A stretch of 64,000 nucleotides of DNA from the NCBI RefSeq assembly GCF_022346945.1, contig NZ_JAKRNI010000008.1, positions 1 to 64,000 of the forward strand. The letters run 5' to 3'. This DNA comes from Microbacterium sp. ACRRU. Lineage in GTDB: Bacteria; Actinomycetota; Actinomycetes; Actinomycetales; Microbacteriaceae. A program made the translations under genes and the position numbers. The notes beneath the pieces were generated by a model, which saw only the letters and a list, made by a program, of their open reading frames with translations, was not told the DNA's origin and did no database searches. Shown here piece by piece: positions 52,331-60,440 of this stretch (the first letter of the stretch is position 1; each line of letters begins with the position of its first letter).

Positions 52331-53434
52331 TCAGAAGAGGGTCGGTTCGCTGGCCGGAACAACGGAGGGACGGCCGGATGCCACCGACCCGGTGGTGCGC
52401 ACGGGGCCCAGCCGCGGCGCGGTAGGTGCGCGCGCCGCGAGTCCGGGCTGCGGTCGGCCTCGTGGGTGGTCGTCTTCGTCCCACCCGTCGAGGCGGTGCA
52501 TTCGCAGCAGTGGCTGCATGCGTCTGCCCAGCCACCGGCGGTAGGCCTGCGGTGCCTGGACCGACGCGCCCGGGTACAGGCCGCGGTACGACGACTCCAG
52601 CTCGGGGTGCTCGCGCGCGAGCCACTGGAGGAACCATTCCTTGGCGCCCGGACGCAGGTGCAGGGCGCCGTAGACGACGCGCGCGGCCCCGGCCTCACGG
52701 ACGCGGCCGAGGGCGTGGTCGAGAGCCGCGATGGAGTCGGTGAGGTGGGGCAGGATCGGCATGAGGAAGACCGTGACGCGGAACCCCGCGTCGGTCGCGG
52801 CGCGAACGGTGTCGAGCCGCGCTTCGGCGGTCGGCGTGCCCGGTTCGATCGAGCGCTGCAGAGCGTCGTCGAACACGGCGATCGACATCGCGAGCGTGAC
52901 CCGCACCTCTGTCGCCGCATCGGCGAGCAGGGGCAGGTCGCGGCGCAGGAGTGTTCCCTTGGTCAGGATCGAGAACGGTGTGCGGTTCTCGGTGAGCGCG
53001 CCGATGATGTCGGGCATCAGTCGGTAGCGGCCCTCGGCGCGCTGGTACGGGTCGGTGTTGGTGCCGAGCATCACGGGCTCGCGCGCCCATGATCCGCGCC
53101 GCAGCTCCGTGCGCAGCACGTCGGCGACGTTCACCTTCACCACGATCTGGGAGTCGAAGTCGGCACCGGAGTCGAGGTCGAGGTACTCGTGCGTCTTGCG
53201 GGCGAAGCAGTAGGCGCACGAGTGGCTGCACCCGCGGTACGGGTTCACTGTCCAGTCGAAGGGCATGGCGGATGCCCCGGGGACACGGTTCAGGGCGGTC
53301 TTGCAGAGCACCTCGTGGAAGGTCATTCCGGCGAACTCCGGCGTGGTCACGGAACGCACGAGGCCGTCCATGCGCTCCATGCCCGGCAGTGCCGCGGAGT
53401 CGTCGACGCCGAGCTGTTGTCCCTGCCATCTCAT
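52331..53434 (-). CDS. Radical SAM protein, Rv2578c family
   Basis: The 367-residue enzyme has the iron-sulfur Cys69, Cys73 and Cys76 in CSHSCAYC (CX3CX2C) and the SAM-binding GTNTDPYQ region. Matches to the actinobacterial Rv2578c group include VNPYRGCSHSCAYCFARKTH and SILTKGTLLRRDLPLL. The chemistry and substrate are not known. The C-terminal 40 residues are Pro/Arg-rich. The ATG is chosen as homology begins soon after; it has no close partner gene. Confidence 0.88.
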   Translation of the reverse strand: MRWQGQQLGVDDSAALPGMERMDGLVRSVTTPEFAGMTFHEVLCKTALNRVPGASAMPFDWTVNPYRGCSHSCAYCFARKTHEYLDLDSGADFDSQIVVKVNVADVLRTELRRGSWAREPVMLGTNTDPYQRAEGRYRLMPDIIGALTENRTPFSILTKGTLLRRDLPLLADAATEVRVTLAMSIAVFDDALQRSIEPGTPTAEARLDTVRAATDAGFRVTVFLMPILPHLTDSIAALDHALGRVREAGAARVVYGALHLRPGAKEWFLQWLAREHPELESSYRGLYPGASVQAPQAYRRWLGRRMQPLLRMHRLDGWDEDDHPRGRPQPGLAARAPTAPRLGPVRTTGSVASGRPSVVPASEPTLF

Positions 53435-53524
53435 TCCCCTATGGGAACAGATCTTCGAAAGAATGACAAGCGGAATGAGGGAAAAGGCGAAGACGTTCGT
53501 ACGCCGACGGCCGATCCGGCCCGG

Positions 53525-54910
53525 TCAGTGTGCGGCCGCGAAATCGCGAACGTCACGCTCCCACGCCTGGGATGCCATCTGCACGGCATCCCAGGGGGAG
53601 CCGAGCGGCGGCGTGTAGGAGAGATCAAGATCGCTCAGTGCGGCAACGGTCATGCCGTGGTGCAGTGCCGTGGCGTACGTGTCGATGCGCTTGGCGATCT
53701 CGGCGCCGCGGGTGCCGACCATCTGCGCGCCGAGGAGGCGCCCGTCGCGCTCGTCGCCGGTGATGCGGATGCTGATGGGGGTCGCGCCGGGGTAGTAGCG
53801 CTTGTGATCGTCGGCGACGGCGGTGTGGCTGTGCGGCGAGAGGTGTGCGGCGGCCGCCTCGTGATCGCGCAACCCGGTCCGCGCGGCGACGACGTCGAAC
53901 ACCTTCACCACCTGCGTCCCCAAGCTGCCGGCGAAGCGGGCGTCCCCGCCGATGGCGTTCTCGCCCGCGACGCGCCCCTGCTTGTGGGCGGTCGTGCCCA
54001 GGGGGAGGTAGGTGACGCCGAGCTGGCGGTGGTGTGTGACGACGCCGTCGCCGGCGGCCCACACGTGCGGCAGGCCGGTGCGCATCCGATCGTCGACGAC
54101 CACCGCTCCGCCGGCGCCCGTGGCGGCGCCCGCGGCCGTGAGAAGCGCGGTGTTGGGGCGGACCCCCACGACGACGAGGACGAGGTCGGCGCTCCGCGAG
54201 AAGGCGCCGCCGTCGCGCGTGCCGGTCACGGTGAGGCGTCCGTCGTCGCGCGCGACGGAGGTGATCCGTGTGCCCGTCACGACGTCGACCCCGTGGTGCA
54301 CGAGTTCGGCGCGGACGAGCGAGCCGAGTTCGGGGTCGAGGGTCGAGAGCACCTCGGGGCCGCGCTGCAGTTGCGTGACCGTGAGTCCGCGAACCGTGAG
54401 CGCTTCGGCCATCTCCAGGCCGACGTAGCCCGCGCCGACGATGATCGCCGACTCCGGTCGGTGGTCGTCGAGGTACCGCTCGAGGGCGAACGTGTCGCCC
54501 ATGGAGTGCAGGAGGTGCACTCCGTCATCGGGTCCCAGTCGATCGAGTCCGGAGATTCCCGCGGTCGACGGCGAGGCGCCCGTGCCGACCATGAGGGCGT
54601 CGTAGGGGATCGTCGACTCCACGCCGTCGGCGTCGCGCACCGACAGGGTGCGCCCCTCGACGTCGATGCCGGTGGCGAGGGTGTCCAGGCGCAGGGTCAT
54701 GCCCGTGGCTTCCAGGTCGGCGTGGGTGCGGTGGGCGAGGGACTGCCAGGGCTGCACTTCGCGGGAGAAGTAGTACGGGATGCCGCAGATCGAGAAGTTC
54801 GGGTAGCGGTCGGCCACGACGACGGTGACGTCGACCGAGGGGTCGAGCTCGCGGGCGCGCAGGGCGGTGGAGATGCCGGCGTCGCTTCCGCCGATGGCGA
54901 CAAGGTGCAT
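53525..54910 (-). CDS. Pyridine nucleotide-disulfide oxidoreductase of the arsenic cluster
   Basis: The 461-residue FAD enzyme resembles NADH oxidases and coenzyme A disulfide reductases. FAD binding is at GGSDAG (7-12), the redox Cys42 is in NFSICGIPYYFSRE, NAD binding in IVGAGYVGLEMAE, and AAGD in the flavin-binding VWAAGDGV. Divergent from the ArsR-ArsC fusion with 117 bases between, it is often seen with ars genes; it may handle thiols or oxidise arsenite, which is inference. Confidence 0.78.
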   Translation of the reverse strand: MHLVAIGGSDAGISTALRARELDPSVDVTVVVADRYPNFSICGIPYYFSREVQPWQSLAHRTHADLEATGMTLRLDTLATGIDVEGRTLSVRDADGVESTIPYDALMVGTGASPSTAGISGLDRLGPDDGVHLLHSMGDTFALERYLDDHRPESAIIVGAGYVGLEMAEALTVRGLTVTQLQRGPEVLSTLDPELGSLVRAELVHHGVDVVTGTRITSVARDDGRLTVTGTRDGGAFSRSADLVLVVVGVRPNTALLTAAGAATGAGGAVVVDDRMRTGLPHVWAAGDGVVTHHRQLGVTYLPLGTTAHKQGRVAGENAIGGDARFAGSLGTQVVKVFDVVAARTGLRDHEAAAAHLSPHSHTAVADDHKRYYPGATPISIRITGDERDGRLLGAQMVGTRGAEIAKRIDTYATALHHGMTVAALSDLDLSYTPPLGSPWDAVQMASQAWERDVRDFAAAH

Positions 54911-54990
54911 GGGGTGCCTCTCGGGAGGGGTGGGTCGTCGCTCGCGCAGCGGGCGGGGGTGCTGGCGATGCCCGGCGCGATGACCTCATC

Positions 54991-55027
54991 TTGACGCGGC
55001 CTAATTGAGTCAGTCAATATTGAGTTA
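54991..55027 (+). promoter_or_regulatory. ars promoter and operator
   Basis: TTGACG (54991-54996), then 17 bases, then the AT-rich TCAATATTGA palindrome (55014-55023) that holds the -10 region. TTGAGT repeats at 55005 and 55020, 15 bases apart. The start codon is at 55028, so the transcript probably begins at or next to the ATG. The ArsR domain of the encoded protein is the likely repressor. Confidence 0.6.
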
Positions 55028-55702
55028 ATGAATGTTGAGCAAATGCCGGACGTGACCGCGCGAGCTGCGAGGCACGCCGCGCTCGGCGACCCGTCGCGCC
55101 TCCACATCATTGATCTCCTGACCCTCGGCGACCTCTCCCCGTCGGAAATCCGCGCCGTGTTGGGCCTGTCGTCGAACCTCGTCGCGCACCATCTCAACGT
55201 GCTGGAGTCCGTCGGCATGGTGGAGCGGTCGCGGTCGGAAGCCGACAAACGGCGCAGTTACGTGCACCTCACCGAGGTGGCGCTCGCCGGGCTCCTCCCC
55301 GGCCGCACCGAGCGCGCGAGCCGGGTGCTCTTCGTCTGCACGGCGAACTCCGCGCGCTCGCAGCTCGCCGCCGCCCTCTGGGCGACGCGGAGCGACATTC
55401 CCGCGGCATCCGGGGGCACGCACCCCGCCGCGCGCGTCTCTCCCGGCGCCGTCGCCGTCGCCGAGCGTCACGCCCTCGCCCTGAGCGACGTCACCCCCCG
55501 ACCGTTGGATGCCGTGCGCGGTGAGTCCGACTTCGTCATCACCGTGTGCGACAACGCCCACGAGGAACTGGGCGTCGCGGGCGATCTGCACTGGTCGATC
55601 CCCGACCCCGTGCGGATCGGCACCGACGTCGCTTTCGACTCCGCCTACGACGAGCTCGAGCGGCGCATCAGCGAGCTCGCACCCCGCCTCGCCTCCCGTT
55701 GA
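55028..55702 (+). CDS. ArsR repressor fused to a low-molecular-weight phosphatase-type arsenate reductase
   Basis: The 224-residue protein joins an ArsR winged helix (residues 10-88, with SPSEIRAVLGLSSNLVAHHLN) to an ArsC-type domain (97-224) with the CX5R loop VCTANSARS, Cys104 and Arg110. It should both sense arsenite and reduce arsenate. ArsR-ArsC fusions are known in actinobacteria. The ATG at 55028 fits a leaderless message. A separate arsC follows 19 bases later. Confidence 0.85.
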   Translation: MNVEQMPDVTARAARHAALGDPSRLHIIDLLTLGDLSPSEIRAVLGLSSNLVAHHLNVLESVGMVERSRSEADKRRSYVHLTEVALAGLLPGRTERASRVLFVCTANSARSQLAAALWATRSDIPAASGGTHPAARVSPGAVAVAERHALALSDVTPRPLDAVRGESDFVITVCDNAHEELGVAGDLHWSIPDPVRIGTDVAFDSAYDELERRISELAPRLASR

Positions 55703-55721
55703 CCCCGATCAGAAAGCATCC

Positions 55722-56123
55722 ATGAGCACCACCGACACCCCCACGGTCCTCTTCATCTGCCAGCACAACGCCGGCCGCTCCCAGCTGGGCGCCGCGCTGC
55801 TGGAACACCTCGCCGGTGACCACTTCGTCGCGGAGTCCGCGGGCCTCTCGCCGGCCGACGAGGTCAACCCCGCGGTGGCCGCGACCGTGGCCGAGATCGG
55901 CATGGACATCGCCGATCGGGTGCCGCGCGCCGTCACTCCCGATGATCTGGAGCGGGCCGACGTCGTCGTGCTGATGAAGCCGGGACTCACACTCCCGTCG
56001 ACTCCGCGAGGAGAAGTGCTGGAGTGGTCCTTCCCCAACCCCGAATCCTGGGATGCCGAGGCGGTCCGGCCCCTGCGGGAGGCGGTGTCCGAGAAGATCC
56101 AAACGTCACTGCTGTCGCGCTGA
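55722..56123 (+). CDS. arsC: Arsenate reductase, low-molecular-weight phosphatase type
   Basis: The 133-residue enzyme reduces arsenate to arsenite. The catalytic loop CQHNAGRS has Cys13 and Arg19, followed by SAGLSPADEVNPA and MDIADRVPRAV. Related enzymes from actinobacteria use mycothiol/mycoredoxin; thioredoxin is possible. It lies 19 bases downstream of the ArsR-ArsC fusion, giving two reductase domains in one operon. AGAAAG precedes the ATG. Confidence 0.88.
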   Translation: MSTTDTPTVLFICQHNAGRSQLGAALLEHLAGDHFVAESAGLSPADEVNPAVAATVAEIGMDIADRVPRAVTPDDLERADVVVLMKPGLTLPSTPRGEVLEWSFPNPESWDAEAVRPLREAVSEKIQTSLLSR

Positions 56124-56134
56124 CGCCCCGAGAC

Positions 56135-56170
56135 GGCGGGAGGGCGGGCCCGTCGGCCCGCCCTCCCGCG
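56135..56170. terminator. Perfect bidirectional terminator
   Basis: A 16-base perfect stem (56135-56150 with 56155-56170) around the tetraloop CGTC. It separates arsC and the convergent flavoprotein gene. Confidence 0.9.
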
Positions 56171-56174
56171 GCGT

Positions 56175-57488
56175 TCACACGGCAGCCGGTGTGCGTCCGA
56201 TGCTGAGCAGCGGCGGAGCACAGCACGCTCCGCCTGCGGGCGTCCCCGACGCGTCGAAGAGGCCCGCACCGCCGCACACCCCGGTGTCGGGGAGGGCGAG
56301 CTCGACGCGTCGCGCGGCTTCGTGGTCGCCCGCGAGCTCGGCGACGACGCTCCGCACCTGCTCGTACCCGGTGAGCGCGAGGAACGTGGGAGCCCGGCCG
56401 TAGGACTTCGCGCCGACGAGGTAGAAGTCCGGTTCCGGCTGAGCCAGATCGGCGGCCCCGGTGGCGGCCACCGATCCGCACGAGTGCACGTTCGGGTCGA
56501 CCTCCGCGGCGATGCGGACGGGCGCCTGCAACGTGGGGTCGAGTTCCAGCCGCAGCTCCGAGAGGAACGACAGGTCGGGCCGGAACCCGGTGAGGACCAC
56601 GACCCGGTCCGCCGTGAGCGTCCGACCGTCCTCGGCGATGAGGGTCGTCTGATCCCCGTCGCGTGCAACGCGTTCGGTACGGAAGCCGGTGACGAGCGAG
56701 ACGAGTCCTGCTTCGACGTGCTCTCGAGCTCGGATGCCGAGTGCCCCCCGCGCGGGCAGCTCGTCGGCCTCGCCCCCGCCGAAGGCGTTGCCGGTGGTGG
56801 CGCGACGCAGGGCCCAGGTGACGGTGGTCGACGGGTCTCTGCGCGCCATGCGGGCGAGCGCCAGCACGGCCGTCACCGCCGAGTGGCCGGAGCCGACGAC
56901 CACGGTGTGCTTGCCCTCGAAGCCTTCCCGGTCTCGGAAGTCGGGGATGCGGTAGGAAAGGGCCTCCGCGGCCCCCGTCTCGCCGATCGCGGGGAGGCCG
57001 TCGGCGCCGGCCGGATTGGGGGTCGCCCAGGTGCCCGAGGCGTCGATGACCGCGCGCGCGAGAAGGCGGTACTCCTCTCCCTCTTCGGGGGTGACGTGGA
57101 CGACGAAGGGCTGCTCCCCGCGTCCCGCGTCGACGAGGCGGTCGCGCCCGCGGCGCGACACACCGGTCACGCGGCTGCGGTAGCGAATGCGCTCGCCGAG
57201 GACCGCGGCGAGCGGGGCGAGGTACTTCTCGATCCACTGCGCGCCCGTCGGGAAGCCGGACGTGGGGGCGGTCCAGCCGGTGGGCTCGAGGAGACGGTGG
57301 GCGGCGGCATCCACCAGTTCGGTCCATTCGGAGAACAGGCGCACGTGGCCCCACTCCTGCACGGCCGCAGCGGCGGAGGCTCCGGCCTCCAGTACGACGA
57401 CCGGCACGTTGCGCTCGACCAGGTGGGCGGCCGCGGCCAACCCCTGGGGTCCCGCGCCGATCACGGCGACAGGCAGCATGTTCTCCAT
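56175..57488 (-). CDS. Arsenic-associated flavoprotein with Cys-rich tail
   Basis: The 437-residue protein has an FAD-type GAGPQG (11-16) and a second dinucleotide site VVGSGHSAV near 200, as in flavin monooxygenases. The last 35 residues carry GVCGGAG and GGACCAPP, four cysteines able to bind arsenite. Similar proteins (ArsO-like) lie in ars operons. It is divergent from the second arsR. The start is ATG 57488, which has GAGGAC upstream; ATG 57500 is possible. Confidence 0.78.
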   Translation of the reverse strand: MENMLPVAVIGAGPQGLAAAAHLVERNVPVVVLEAGASAAAAVQEWGHVRLFSEWTELVDAAAHRLLEPTGWTAPTSGFPTGAQWIEKYLAPLAAVLGERIRYRSRVTGVSRRGRDRLVDAGRGEQPFVVHVTPEEGEEYRLLARAVIDASGTWATPNPAGADGLPAIGETGAAEALSYRIPDFRDREGFEGKHTVVVGSGHSAVTAVLALARMARRDPSTTVTWALRRATTGNAFGGGEADELPARGALGIRAREHVEAGLVSLVTGFRTERVARDGDQTTLIAEDGRTLTADRVVVLTGFRPDLSFLSELRLELDPTLQAPVRIAAEVDPNVHSCGSVAATGAADLAQPEPDFYLVGAKSYGRAPTFLALTGYEQVRSVVAELAGDHEAARRVELALPDTGVCGGAGLFDASGTPAGGACCAPPLLSIGRTPAAV

Positions 57489-57578
57489 CGGAGTCCTCAT
57501 CTCTCATCGACGAATCTCGATGGATAGAGAATGGTAGATGCATCGACAGATGTCAATGCGACGTGGCAGAATCGGGAC
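57489..57578. promoter_or_regulatory. Divergent promoter region of flavoprotein and arsR
   Basis: TCGATG (57517-57522) and CATCGA (57541-57546) flank an AT-richer stretch with GGATAGAGAATGGTAGATG. Both the flavoprotein gene and arsR start from it. The ArsR made next door probably binds here. Confidence 0.5.
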
Positions 57579-57926
57579 ATGACGTCGCTGCCGCTCCTGC
57601 CCGTGGTCGATTCCGCCGCCTGTTGCTCCTCGGTCACCCGCGGTGTGCTCACGGCGGAGGAAGCCGAGCGCACCGCGCGGACGTTCAAGGCTCTGGGCGA
57701 CCCCACCCGCGTGCGCCTGCTGTCGCTGATCGCCGCGTCCGGCGACGGCGAAGCCTGCATCTGCGACCTCACCGAGCCGGTCGGGCTGTCGCAGCCGACC
57801 GTCTCTCACCACATGCGCGTCCTCGTGGACGCGGGTTTGGCGACGCGCGAGCAGCGGGGGCGGTGGGCGTACTACCGCGTGGTGACCGACGCACTCGAGA
57901 GCGCTTCGCGCGCCCTCCGGTCGTGA
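57579..57926 (+). CDS. arsR: ArsR-family arsenic sensor-repressor
   Basis: The 115-residue winged-helix repressor has VGLSQPTVSHHMRVL as recognition helix. The metal-site cysteines are Cys60 and Cys62 in EACICDL, matching the CxC of arsenite-responsive ArsR, plus a Cys15-Cys16 pair near the N-terminus. It should leave DNA on binding arsenite. The ATG at 57579 is the last of the frame before homology. Its stop overlaps the next gene (GTGA). Confidence 0.88.
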   Translation: MTSLPLLPVVDSAACCSSVTRGVLTAEEAERTARTFKALGDPTRVRLLSLIAASGDGEACICDLTEPVGLSQPTVSHHMRVLVDAGLATREQRGRWAYYRVVTDALESASRALRS

Positions 57927-58429
57927 ATGACGTCCTCGTCCGCGCCATGACGGCGGACGATTGGGCCGAGACCGAGACGATCTACCGCGAGGGCATCGAG
58001 GCGGGGAACGCGACGTTCGAACGCCGTCCTCCCTCGTGGGAGGCGTTCGACACCGGGAAGCTCCATGTCGGACGTCTCGTCGCCGTCGGACCCGACCGGC
58101 GCGTCCTCGGGTGGATCGCGGCGTCGGCGGTGTCGTCGCGCGAGGTGTACCGCGGAGTCGTCGAGCACTCCGTCTATGTGGCCGAACACGCGCACGGTCG
58201 CGGCGTGGGCGGGGCACTTCTGCGCGCGTTCCTGAGCGAGGTCGACACGGCCGGCATCTGGACCGTCCAGTCGAGCGTCTTCCCGGAGAACACCGCGAGT
58301 CTCGCGCTGCACGAGCGCTTCGGCTTCCGCCGGGTCGGGCATCGCGAGCGCATCGCGCTGATGACGTACGGCCCGTGGGCGGGCCAGTGGCGCGACACCG
58401 TCCTCATCGAGCGACGCCGGGCGGAGTAG
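57923..58429 (+). CDS. arsN1: ArsN1-type N-acetyltransferase
   Basis: The 168-residue GNAT enzyme matches the phosphinothricin/arsinothricin acetyltransferase group: MTADDWAETETIYREGIEAG, ATFERRPPSWEAFD, the acetyl-CoA site EHAHGRGVGGALL and FPENTASLALHERFGF. ArsN1 members inactivate arsinothricin, an arsenic antibiotic. The coupling to arsR (4-base overlap) favours that role over phosphinothricin. GTG start. Confidence 0.82.
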   Translation: MNDVLVRAMTADDWAETETIYREGIEAGNATFERRPPSWEAFDTGKLHVGRLVAVGPDRRVLGWIAASAVSSREVYRGVVEHSVYVAEHAHGRGVGGALLRAFLSEVDTAGIWTVQSSVFPENTASLALHERFGFRRVGHRERIALMTYGPWAGQWRDTVLIERRRAE

Positions 58430-58523
58430 CCGCGGGCGCGCCGCCCCGGGCCCGCGGGTGCGACTCCGCGCGCCTTCCATGGCGGGAGCGTCGAGTTCGA
58501 CCGCGAAGGTCCCGGGGGTGAGA

Positions 58524-59657
58524 ATGGGTCGAGTGACGTCCTTCGACCCCGAGCTCTCGCCCCGTCGCGCCGCGCGCGCCGAGGCCGAGCGTCAGGCGAC
58601 GGCCGCGCTCACCCTCCCCCCTTCCTCCGCACCGACGTCCGCAGACACCGTGAGCCCGGTGCCGTCCCGTCGGGAACGGCGGGCTGCTTCACCGCGCTCC
58701 CGTGTGCTGGTGCCCGCCGTGCTGCGGGGCCGCACGGTCGCCTTCCGGCGGCGTCTCGCGGTTCTCGCGCTCGTGGCGGTGGTGGTCCTCGCCGGCGGGA
58801 TCGCGATCGGATCGGCCGTCGCCGCGCGTCACGACGCCGACGCGCCCGACACGGCGGCCGCGGCATCCCTGGCGGGCCCGCCCGCGGTTCCGGCCGAAGG
58901 GCTGCCCGTTCCGGTGATCTCCGAGGCGCCCGCGCCCGCGAGCCCGTGCGACGACCCGACGTTCACCTCCGCCCTGGCCTCGGGTGACGACGGCGCGACG
59001 ATCGCCGCGATCGGCGGGGGCGAGGCGTTCCGAGCGGCCGTGGCGTCCGGAATCGCCCCGTGCATCTCGCTCTCGGATGCGAACCGGCAGTGGGTGGTGG
59101 TCAACAAGCAACGGCCCTACGACCCGGCCGACTACCGCCCGGGCGACCTGGTGATGCCCGACGATGTCCGCGCGCTGGAGGAGTCGGCGCTGCGCCGCCC
59201 CGCGGCCGACGCGCTGACGGCGATGGTGCGGGCGGCCGCGGACGCCGGCGCGGGGGAGATCGGATACCTGAGCGCGTTCCGCTCGTACGCGACGCAGGAG
59301 CAGACCTACGCGGGCCGCGTCGCTGTACGCGGTGTGGAGGAAGCGGATCGGGAAAGCGCTCGCCCCGGGTTCAGCGAGCATCAGTCCGGACTGGCCGTCG
59401 ACATCGTGCCGTGCCGAGGGTCGTGCGGCACGCTCGACGACGTCGCGGGGTCGTCGCAGGGCGCGTGGGTGCGCGACCACGCGTGGGAGTTCGGCTTCAT
59501 CACCCGCTACGACGTCGGGCGCACCGACGTGACCGGGTACGAGCCCGAGGCGTGGCACCTGCGCTACATCGGTCCGGAGCTGGCGAAGGCCTACCGCGAC
59601 GGCGGGTACACGACGCTCGAGGAGTTCTTCGGCCTCCCCGCGGCGCCGGTGTACTGA
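58524..59657 (+). CDS. D-alanyl-D-alanine carboxypeptidase, VanY family
   Basis: The 377-residue membrane-anchored peptidase trims the end of peptidoglycan stems. A cytoplasmic basic N-terminus precedes one helix (about residues 73-97), then a linker with two Cys. Zinc ligands are in SEHQSGLAVDI and AWHLRY. LSAFRSYATQEQTY is also typical. ATG 58524 follows GGTGAG; GTG 58533 is possible and GAGAAT before it could be a -10 box. Confidence 0.85.
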   Translation: MGRVTSFDPELSPRRAARAEAERQATAALTLPPSSAPTSADTVSPVPSRRERRAASPRSRVLVPAVLRGRTVAFRRRLAVLALVAVVVLAGGIAIGSAVAARHDADAPDTAAAASLAGPPAVPAEGLPVPVISEAPAPASPCDDPTFTSALASGDDGATIAAIGGGEAFRAAVASGIAPCISLSDANRQWVVVNKQRPYDPADYRPGDLVMPDDVRALEESALRRPAADALTAMVRAAADAGAGEIGYLSAFRSYATQEQTYAGRVAVRGVEEADRESARPGFSEHQSGLAVDIVPCRGSCGTLDDVAGSSQGAWVRDHAWEFGFITRYDVGRTDVTGYEPEAWHLRYIGPELAKAYRDGGYTTLEEFFGLPAAPVY

Positions 59658-59663
59658 CGGCGG

Positions 59664-60440
59664 TCACACGACCACGAACAGGGCCGCCGACACCGCCCAG
59701 ACGCCCAGCACGAAGAGCGTGTCGCGTGGTCGCCAGGGCACGTGGTGACGTTCGGTGCGGTCGGGGTGGGCCCCGAAGGCGCGTGCGTCCATGGCCAGGG
59801 CGACGCGCTCGGCGTGACGGATGGCGCCGGCGAGGAGGGGCACCACGGTCTGCGCCCACCGCGCGGGTGCGGTCAACGGGCCGCCGTTCGCGCCCCGCAC
59901 CCGATGCGCCTGCCGGATCAGCTCCAGCTCACGCCCGAAGCGCGGAACGAACCGGATCGCCGCCAGGGCGGCATAGCCGATGCGGTACGGCACGCGGAGC
60001 TGCTGCACCAGCGCGCGCACCAGATCCGCGCCGGCCGTGGTGAGTCCGCCGATGAACGCGAGCGTCATGATCGCGGCCAGTCGCAGGCCCGTCGCCAGAC
60101 CCACCCACAGGGCGCCCTCGGTCAGGGCCCATCCGCCGATACGCAGCACCTCCGTCGTCGGCGGCGCTCCGGCGGGGTCGACCCACACCGCGAACCCGAG
60201 CCCCACGACGACGACCGCGGTCGGCACGACCACGCCGAGCAGGAGGAGTCCGCGCGCGGACAGCCGCGCGCCGGCGAGGAGCGTGGCGTAGGCGAGTGCG
60301 AGGAAGGCGAGAGGGGTGCCGATGTCGCGCACGAACACCAGCGCCACCATCGCCGGCAGCGGTGCGGCGAGTTTGGCGAGCGGATTGAGTCCCGGCAAGA
60401 AGCCGCGGCGCGCGACCGGGATCGCCGTCGCGGCGGTCAT
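59664..60440 (-). CDS. ecfT: ECF transporter T component
   Basis: The 258-residue membrane protein couples the ATPases to a substrate-binding S protein in energy-coupling-factor vitamin or metal importers. It has about five helices and the two coupling motifs near AxRxxG: AAIRFVPRFGRELELIRQAHRVRG and VALAMDARAFG, here given as parts (RFGRELELIRQAHRVRG; AMDARAFGA). It overlaps the ATPase stop by 4 bases. Substrate unknown because no S gene is present. Confidence 0.85.
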   Translation of the reverse strand: MTAATAIPVARRGFLPGLNPLAKLAAPLPAMVALVFVRDIGTPLAFLALAYATLLAGARLSARGLLLLGVVVPTAVVVVGLGFAVWVDPAGAPPTTEVLRIGGWALTEGALWVGLATGLRLAAIMTLAFIGGLTTAGADLVRALVQQLRVPYRIGYAALAAIRFVPRFGRELELIRQAHRVRGANGGPLTAPARWAQTVVPLLAGAIRHAERVALAMDARAFGAHPDRTERHHVPWRPRDTLFVLGVWAVSAALFVVV

